Shown here in pieces: positions 1-10,285 of a stretch of 64,000 nucleotides of DNA. The stretch comes from Glandiceps talaboti (lineage: Eukaryota > Hemichordata > Enteropneusta > Spengelidae). The stretch lies in contig NC_135551.1 of the NCBI RefSeq assembly GCF_964340395.1, forward strand, positions 4,615,463 through 4,679,462, read 5' to 3'. The first letter of the stretch is position 1; each line of letters begins with the position of its first letter. The position numbers and the translations under genes are program-made. The notes under the pieces were generated by a model, which did no database searches, was not told where the DNA came from, and was given only the letters and a program-made list of their open reading frames with translations.

Positions 1-47
1 CACCATTCATATTGACCATCACCATCATTTCTTTATCATACCTCTAG

Positions 48-266
48 GGTAAATCTAAACCTGTCATGTTAAAACGCATGACAGAAGCTGCTGTCAACTG
101 GATGAAGGCAGGACTACCTCTTAGAGTTCTAAAAATTGTGTTATATACACGTAAAGTGACAGATCCAAACACCAGACCCGACTTGGGGGTAGAGTTCAAA
201 GACACATTGAAGGTGTTCAGTGATTTGAAGAAGAAATATGATTCTGAAGATATGGAAGAAGAGGAG
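48..266 (+). CDS. Exon coding a macro-domain-like C-terminal segment (part of the TIR gene)
   Basis: First visible exon of the TIR gene, phase 0 at both ends, between the acceptor TAG at 45-47 and the donor GTGAGT at 267. The protein has an amphipathic helix (MLKRMTEAAVNWMKAGL), a beta strand (RVLKIVLY) and then a charged helix ending in an acidic run (DMEEEE). Helix, then a strand of the form LKxIxIVLY, then a helix is how macro (ADP-ribose-binding) domains end, for example in PARP9/PARP14. The ligand-binding loops would be upstream and are not visible, so the assignment is tentative. Confidence 0.35.
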
Positions 267-1558
267 GTGAGTTGATTAGTAAATAGCGCCCTCTATCAAG
301 TCAATATTGTAATGACGTGTTGGGTGCCACATTCATGATACAAAATAGTTATTAGCTACATTTTTGTAAGTGCTAGATAGAGGAGTAAACAGCTCCAGTT
401 TGAATATGGTGCCAGCAACGTATGGCATGAATTTAGTTTTATTAAATTAAAAGTTATTTTTCAACTTGTTCAAACAAAAACATCAATGTACAGTTATGTA
501 GTTGAATACTTACTGATGAAAATTTCTACTCACAGAGTTACAACATTCCCTAGATTACTGATAAAGGTCTCAAGTTCACTTCAGGTGTACCCTTACTGAT
601 AAAGGTCTCAAGTTCACTTCTGTCCTTAAAGATAAACATTAGTACACTCTAACTTAACCATCATTGGTTATTGGCAGAAATCAAAATATGCAATTTATGA
701 ATAAAACACAAAATAATTTGATGATTTAATTTATTATACATATAATAAAATGAGGATTTGACTGTTATGCTATCATTGAAGTGTGCTAACAATGCCAGAA
801 TATGATGCCAAAACTATTAAAGGTTAGCCTCAAAGATCCAGGAGTTGTTTACATAATATGTAAATATTATATATTTATATGATATGCTCAACCCAAGTGG
901 TTATACATAAACAGACCAACAACTGGACCTTTTAGACTACTTTTAAAGGCAACCATGTATTGTTGTTTTAATGTGTGTTTATGTAAGAAGTTTCACTGGT
1001 CATATATCTTATATTTGAAACTGAAGTTTTCATTTAACTGACAGGAAACAACACTGGAATATGATGTGTATTTATCATTTAGTGATAAAGACTCTGCAGT
1101 TATTGATAACATTCAAGCATTATTGCGGAGTGAGAAGAAAGACGTGAAAATCTTCTATGAGAAACAAGACTTAGATAATGATTCAGTCTGGCAAGAAAAC
1201 ATGTATAAAGTCATGATAAAATGTGCAAAGATTGTCACAGGTAGGTGATGAATGTATGGAAACATTTTTATACATGGTGAGACGTTTGGTTTTACATTTT
1301 TGTATGTACATGTATATATGGACAGAAGCATGAACGCACTTTGACATACGTACATTTGCACATACATGTACATGCATGCACACAAGTATTACGTGTGTAC
1401 GCATGTATGTATGTATGTATGTATGTATGTGTGCATGTATGTATGTGTGTGTGTATGAATGTATGTATATATAATAATAATAATGTTGGGTTCTTATATA
1501 GCGCTTTCCCACACCGTGCTCAAAGCGCTTTACAATTATTACCCCTGGCTCAGATCAG

Positions 1559-1591
<33 letters not shown>

Positions 1592-4500
1592 TGTATGTAT
1601 GTATGTATGTACGTACGTACGTACGTACGTACGTACGTACGTGTGTATGTATGTATGTATGTATATATGTATGTATGTATGTATGTGTATGTATGTATGT
1701 ATGTATGTATGTATGTATGTATGTATGTATGTATGTATGAATGTATGTATGTAAGTATGTATGTAATAAATGCCGTCCGGGTAAATACACGCCGACGTAG
1801 GAGGCGTGTATTGCCAGGATGGCATTTATCTTGTACCTCGGCTAATAATTCAATGGTGTCATATTCTTTCCAGGAAAAACTTCATACACCCATTGTTTAT
1901 GTTTTGATTTTCGACAAGACACCCTGTCGCCAACATGACTTCCAATCGAAGCTGACACATGTCAACAAACTGGATACACGCCTGTGTCAACATTCAATGT
2001 CACACACGTATATTGCTATGTTGCACGACGAAAATAGCAATTTACATCCCAATGTACAGTGTATTTCATACCACTATGTATTTGCTTGATATTATTATGC
2101 AGGACATTCATACTACAAACTACTCAATACAATCACATCCATCATGTTTGTGCAACTAGTGATATGAAATTTAATCGCCACTGATAAAACAAAACCTGGC
2201 TACTGACATCAAAAATACAACTTTCAGCGAAATTGTTTATCTGTGTCTAGTGTAAAGAAACAGCATATTAATTACATGCAAATGAAATACATCATTCAAA
2301 CTTTTGAAATGTCGTGTATTACGAAGCAATAGTAGTACCGTCTACCTCTCGCAAGTTGTAGTAAAATACACCATTCAAACTACAATGCAATACCGTCCAC
2401 AATTATTGTGACTTTTTGTCCATTCCGTCATCATCATCATCTTCGGCAAAATTATTCCAAACTTGCATGATGAGCTAGTATTTTTTTCTGTGTATTTCTG
2501 TGTGTTTTTCAGTACACTTGCCTTCAGTTTCTGATCTATTTCCTCAGCTGTCATAACAGCAAACCGTAGCTTTCTCCCTGCCATTATACCGTCTACCTTG
2601 TAGTATGTGTATTTTATTCACCTTCTAAATACACTCTGAGGTAATGTTTATTATTACGAAAATAGTGTTCAAGGTGTGAAGGGAAGTCTTATCTGTTCAG
2701 TCACAGTCAGGGGTCATGTTTTTGTTATGATTGTCTGCTTCTAATCACTCTTCCCTGGATGCCATTAACTGGATCTCATACACAGAAAATACACTCCCGC
2801 CACTGACATTTGATAAATTTGCTACTCTGCTGATACACCGGTCTTCACGCTTTTCCCTGATTGGTCAATAGCCTCATTTGTAACTGTCAGTCGAAATTTA
2901 ACGCCCAGCCGGAGTACAAGTATGTATGTATGTATGTATGTATGTATGTATGTATGTATGTATGTATGTATGTATGAATGTATGAATGTATGTATGTATG
3001 TATGTATGTATGTACATTTGTATATATGTATGTACAAAATGTATGTTTGTTTCTGTACATTATAAAAGTTGATATTTTAAAATGAAATGTATTCAAATAT
3101 TTGTATTAAATTGTATTTCAGTTTTGAGTCCATCATATTTAGAATCTTCCAGCTGTACAGAGCAATACAACATTGCACTGTGTGTGAACAGAAAAACAGA
3201 CAGACATCTACTAGCTCCATTCTACATTGAAAAAGTAGAGTTTCTACCAACTTACATGGGACTGGTACAGTATGTGGACTGCAGGTATTGTAAAACTAGG
3301 TGGTGTTGATATGGTGGTAGTGGTGTTGATATCATATGGTAGTGATTATGATGGTGGTATGGTTATGATTAGACTCTCTTACAGCCCTCGGAGCTTCGCT
3401 TTACTAAAATTAAAGCTAAACGAATTATTTTGTATGTACCGATGCCAGCTAAATAACCGTACTTGAATATCCTTGTACTGTGCGCCCTCATCGACCATGA
3501 TACAGATAACCATTCGTTGAAGTGTGACTGCGACGCTCTGTGTTATCGCAAAGCCCCGCGAAAACACGGAGCGTCGCAGTCACACGTGAACGAATAGTTA
3601 TCTCTAGGTGGTCGATGAGGGCGCACAGTACAAGGTTATTCGAGTACGATCATAGAGTACGTTATGTAGATGGTATCGGTACATACAAAATAATTCATTT
3701 AGCATCAATTTTAGTAAAGCGAAGCTCCGAGGACTGTGAGAGAGACTAGGTTATGATGTGGTAGTGATTGTGATGGTTGTATGATCATGATGTGGTAGTG
3801 ATTGTGATGGTGGTATGGTCATGATTTTGTGGTGATGATTGTATGATGTGACAGTTGTCACAGCAATGTTGAAGGCAGTGGTGGTGTGATGTTACTGCCT
3901 TCAATACTGCTGAAACCACCATCACATCGCACTACCACTACCTTCAACATTGCTGATGGTGATCTCAATAGTATTGAAGGCTGTGGCATTATTATATGTG
4001 ATTATGTGTAGCCACAAAATTACAAATGTACGTGTAGGATTACTAGAAATGTTATGATGTGGTGGTATATGGTGAGAGTCGTCAGGTACATGATATATGT
4101 AAATACATGTATGTGATGGTGCGATGTGTCAGAAGTGATTGATGTAAATGTAGTGTTATGTGGGTTAAGGTGTTTAAGGTACAAATGCGATGGTATTGTA
4201 TGGAAGTACTAAAGAGAGTTTTGAATGTACAAATGTCATCACTTTAGTGGTACATTTCTATTTCAGAACTTGTGAAGATGGTATATTTGACAATATTGTA
4301 ATCTGTAGTTGATGTGCATATTTTGAAAATTCCCCCAAAACTATAATTGCTTCATATGAACAGTAGTCTGAAGTAGATGATCATAAAATATATCTTTAGA
4401 CCAAAGAAAATGTTTCAGAAAACTTCTGTGAAACCAAGAGACAAGCCATTCACCCAATCTATGACAACTGCTGACATCAGACTGTGGACAAGCAGAACCT

Positions 4501-7500
4501 GTTACAAACAGGGAAAGTAAACAAATGAATTGGATTATTATAATAACATGTGGCTCAGTATGTTGGAACAGCAGACTTGTATTGCACACCATGGTTTGAT
4601 AAGAACAGTTTTATGGCCTCTTTATGGGAACATGAAATGCCAGGGGAACAAAAGATCTGTTTGTAAACATAAACTATTATGTAAATAGGCCATATAACTG
4701 TTCTTATCAAATGATGGAATGTAATATAATTCTCTGCTCTGCCAACATGCTGTGCCAAGTGTTATTAAATCCAATTCAGTCGTTTACTTTCCCTGTTTGT
4801 AGCAGGTTCCATTCGTCCACAGTCTGATGTCAGCAGTTGTACATGTCTATGTAACAATAGAACATTTACCAGAATAAACATTGACAAATGTCTAACTTGT
4901 TATTCTTTATTTCACCAGTCCAAGGGACATCACCAAACTAGCAGCTGCTTGTCAACAAGTTGTAGTTGCTTTATCACTGGAAGTTAGCATGGTTTCACAA
5001 AAGAAAACGAAAAAGAAACAACTTGAAGACAGTAGCCTCAAGTATGACATATTTATCTCCTACTGTCATAAAAACACTAAACTGGCCACCAGACTTCTGA
5101 ACCAGCTAACAACACTAAACCCTGATTTGAAGATTTTCTTCGATACTGAGGAACTCAAAACAGGTTTGTATGAAAATATATTTGTGGTATTCATTTGTAT
5201 CAAGATGATATGGACTCTGAAACAACTTTGAATTTCTTGGCATCTTATTAGTTTGAATGTGATGACATTATTGTGTCCCCACACGATTTTATTTTCAGAC
5301 TGGAGAGGTGGAGTTCAGCTAATGAGCAATTATCTAAAGGAACTAACCAATTGCAACTGCCTGTCAATTTGTAATGGATTACTACTGACATGCATCATTT
5401 ACTCTTCACCCAGCACAGATTTCTGTACTAGAACATAGTGGAGGGTCTATAGCTAGAATAAGGACTTTAATATGTTAGTGGAGATGATGGTAGTATTCAT
5501 AATGCATCATATAGGAACTATAGTATATGTTGGGTAAAGAGATCTTCAAATTCAAATCAAATGAATAGCATCTAGACTATGATAGCAATGACAGATTAAA
5601 ATCCTCTATAATTGATTGATATTTAGTGGTAGTGCAGGGGATCAGTTTAGTCTCACACTGTCCCTTCCCTTGTGGTATTCCATCTTTATATTTCTGTACA
5701 TCTATTTGTTAATAAAAATGTCAAACCAAACCACTTACTAAAGGTAATGGTAACAGATTAAAATGGCCGCATGGTTGAAGACGGGATATCTATTTTGGAT
5801 TTTGGATTTATAAAACAACTTTTAATAATATTGTGTTTTCTACTTGAAAAAAAAAATGTGTACTCAGTGTATTGAGTACAGGCTACCCATTAGGTTTGAA
5901 TCTGAAGATTTCTTTACCCAAAGTACAGTTTACAGCAAGTCTGTCTGAAAATCCTTCATTGCAAAATATTTATAGAAATGTGTGATTTAAAAATGTTTGT
6001 CATTGTACATACATGCATGCAGGAAGTGATTTGTACGGCATAACTTTTCACACATTTGGTAGGTTTTTTTTTTCAATTATGGAGTTACAAACAGGGATTT
6101 AGGACTTGGTCTGTGTTGTTTCATATTATTTTTGTTAGTAGAAAATTAGTATAATTTTATGAATCAAAATTCCAACATTTTTCATCTATTACAAGGTATA
6201 TCAAACTTTGTCTTCTTCTGTAACACAGTTGTTTTTATATGTTCATTCTATATTGTGTTGTACAGGTAATACTTGGCAAGAGACTTTATACCAGGCCATA
6301 GATGGTAGTCGATGTATGCTGGCATGCATATCTAAGGATTACTTACTATCAGCAGTGTGTCAGGAAGAGTACAATCTAGCATTGGCTAAACATGTAGCTA
6401 AGGTGAGACCAGTTATGTACTAGCACTGTTAGACCTCTAGTATTGGCTAAACTTGTAGCTAAGCTGAGACCAGTTATGTACTAGCACTGTAAGACCTCTA
6501 TTGGCTAAACATGTAGCTAAGGTGAGACCAGTTATGTACTAGCACTGTAAGACCTCTAGTATTGGCTAAACATGTAGCTAAGGTGAGACCTGTTATGTAC
6601 TAGCACTGTAAGACCTCTAGCATTGGCTAAACATGTAGCTAAGGTGAGACCAGTTATGTACTAGCACTGTGAGACCTCTAGTATTGGCTAAACATGTAGC
6701 TAAGGTGAGACCAGTTATGTACTAGCACTGTAAGACCTCTAGTATTGGCTAAACATGTAGCTAAGGTGAGACCAGTTATGTACTAGCACTGTAAGACCTC
6801 TAGCATTGGCTAAACATGTAGCTAAGGTGAGACCAGTTATGTACTAGCACTGTTAGACATGTACGTACCGGTCCATACAGACTTTTTTTCATTTCTTTTT
6901 GGATGTGCTGAGAATAGACTTGCGAGTATTATCCCTCAGCTCTCTCAGAACCTGTTGAATCTGGTAAATAGTTGGTTCTACTGCTTGTACAGACTTACAC
7001 TATTTCATATACAGATATTCTATTATACATACATGTTAATATCTAAACAAATGGTTTCTCTTTCTTTATTCACAGGATAGTGATTTACAACTGATACCAA
7101 TCTGTATAGAAGATATTACAGATGTACCTGTAGAATACACAGCTGTCAAAATGGTGGATGGTATTGATGGCAATTTTGACAAAGTCCTTCACCAGACCTG
7201 TAGTGATGTTGTACAGTGGTTAAAAGATTCCTCTACAAACCATCAACACTCGATATTTCAGAAATCTCAGGTAATTCAGTAAATATAATGATGTAGGAAA
7301 ATATAATGTTTGAGATTTATTATCCGATATTTTGAACTGTAAAGTGATTACTTATGACTGTGATTTAAAGGTGATTCAGAATGCTCACATTCACTATTGC
7401 TATTTTGCTAGACGACATGTTTGTGAAATGTATACTGGTTTTAAAACTTTAAAAAAGCGTCTACGAACACCTTAAAATGACCTTTTTTCAGTCAGTTCCC

Positions 7501-10238
7501 TTCGGATTTACTTCGAGAGTTTTCAGGTATTTCCGGTCCCACCTAGACCACAGGATTTTATGACGTCATAGAGGGACATCGTTAGCACGTAGCCTATGAT
7601 GAGCGTAGTCAACAGGTTAATAAAACTCAACAGCATTGTGAAAAAAATACATTGCTGGTGGTTGTAATAGACATCAGTAAACAAAAACTACAGTCTACAT
7701 GTCTTATCAACCAACATTTATCAATATTTACTCACACTTCCTGACTAATTGTCAGTGTCTGTGGGTATAAATGCTAAAATATTATGTCCCCATATTATGG
7801 GAAAATAAATCAAAACGGCTAGACTAGATATACATAAACACTTGTAATGTCGCATGTTTCACATTCAGTGACTTTTATTTATCTGATTTTTTATTATTTG
7901 CTGATAAGAAGCAATACCATCAACACACATGATGCATCGACGGCATATTTAGCCTACTATACTCGTACTCGCTGATGTCGCCTTTTGAACAGCGCATTTC
8001 GTCTCGAATAGATATACTAGCTATTAGAATACCCATATTATCAGCAACAAAAAATGGAAAGAATTACGAAACTTCGTGAGTTTCCTGTTGTCATTTATAT
8101 GACTTTAGTAACTCGTCTGGAAGAAAACTTGTATGGTTTCCCTTGTTGCGATATCACTTCATACAACAAGCCTATTTAATATTCATTAGAAGAATGTTGT
8201 AACGAATAATGGTATTCGAAGTATACAGTTTAGGAAACCAACAAATCAAATATCGTGATGTGTTCATGATATTATATATGATTGGACAATATTGACGTTG
8301 GCAATCAAGGTCGTGACCCCAGCACTTGGTTATCAGAGAAAGTCTGGAACTAGATATTAGACACGTTCGCTTCGGTCCAATTTCTCAGTGTTTGGTTTGA
8401 CGCTAGAGACATTATTTCTGTATGACTTTTGCAATATATCTAATTAATAAATATGGATTATTTCAACACGTGGATAAATTCAACCTGAATGTCCTCACTG
8501 AGTCCATACGTACATACACTACTTCAGCTTTGATCGGAGGAACTCTCGGAACTATCCTACGTATATATACTGCTGCGACCGCGGTGACTGCCCGTGAAAC
8601 AAAATTTCTTCAAAAGTCTTCACCTCTGTTATAAACCTAAAGCCTTGTTAGTTGTGTGTCTATACCAAGTAAACAATATTCATTGTTAGTTGTGTGTCTG
8701 TACTAAGTAAACAATATTCATTGTTAGTTCCATGTATGTAAGGGTTGTGTGTCTATACTTTAAGTAAACAATATTCATTGTTCCTAACAAAGACATGTCA
8801 AAGTAGATGACTGTATAAATTATTGTTCTATTTTTCAGGACGATATGTATCAAGACATTGACGTAGATCAAGTAAGTGAAGACTATCGTACTGCTGTTTA
8901 TAGAAGTAAACACAAACCGGAAGATGGGTTAAAAGATACTCTTACATTCTCAACAGAAAACAAACAGGATGGTGACCAAGTTGACATTGCATTTAGTTAT
9001 TCCAAGGTCAATTCAAAGTATGCCAAGTTTATGATGCATCTACTTCAAAAGAGAGCCCCAAACTTGAAACTGAATGACACCATATCTGAAGATCATCAAC
9101 AGATTCTAGTGTTGGATACTGCCAAGGTCATTGTACCCTTGGTATCTCTACCATACGTGGAATCTGTAAGTCAATCTGAGGAGCTACAGATAGCATTGTC
9201 TCGCCACAGGAAGAGTCAAGGGTCAAAGGTCTTCTATCCCATCATACTTAGCAAACTTCCTGTCAAGCCAACTTACTTGCATCTGATTCCATATGAAATC
9301 TGTACTGAAGACAAGATATGGAGAGAAATCATACAGCAGGATGATAAACTGCCGAAGCCCTTGATGGCAATGGCAAAGGAAAACAGAGCTTTAGACTGGT
9401 TACATAATACATCCATCATTCCTAGGGAAACTGCAGTTGCTTTGTTTAGAGCAACTGATACGTTGTTGCAAATTGTGTACAACAGGTAGGAGAAGTGTTC
9501 TTTGTGTTTTCTGATACACTGTGTCTAGTTTAATCTCTCCTCTTCATATTCCTGACAATACTGCTTTATCTCCCCAATACTGATGTGGTACATGTTGTTG
9601 TGATTCGGTTCTAACAATGTATTCATTAATGATATTCTTTTCTAAAATGTTGCTTTCAACTCTCATATTTTCCTTATACGTTATAATATTCTGTTACTCT
9701 TTTGTTCTTCATATTGTATTCTCGTCATCTCTAGTCTTAAGTCTATCCTATTTTTACTTTCAGCTTCATCTATCTATTTTCTTCTAGTCTTAGTCTATTG
9801 TGTCCTGTCATCTATCATAGTTGTAAAGTGATAAACAAAACAAAACAAGATATTTGAATGTTGATATTAAGGTAAGGACTCCCAAAACTGACTATGACAA
9901 CATTCAGTGTTATAAAATACAGTGGTGTCACAATGGCTTCATGACTAGAGACATTCATTTATTAATTGTGAGAATAAATGTTCATGGACTGTGGGTTCTT
10001 ACTTAGTAATGAAAATTTCTACTCAAAAGAGTTTAAACATTTCTTGGAAGCGAATTTTCGCTGACATCTTGTGTACTACAGTGGACTATTTGTCACATGA
10101 ACTTGAAGTTGAGAGAAACAGCTGGGATCTCCATGCCTGCATCCTTCATCCCATATACATGTATATATTTGTATTATATGTTGATATATAATTTGAAATC
10201 AGATGTTAGATGTATGTATGTATGTATGTATGTATGTA

Positions 10239-10285
<47 letters not shown>

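Noticed and set aside
1155-1825. Long open frames of YIHT/MYVC repeats on both strands
   Set aside because: They are translations of (TATG)n microsatellite, open in several frames at once. The same holds at 2822-3096, 10097-10475, 27076-27415 and the first 100 residues of the frame at 37612-39024.
8422-8634. 70-residue frame in TIR intron 6
   Set aside because: No recognised domain, no splice links in phase with the TIR exons, and located inside a probable old insertion.
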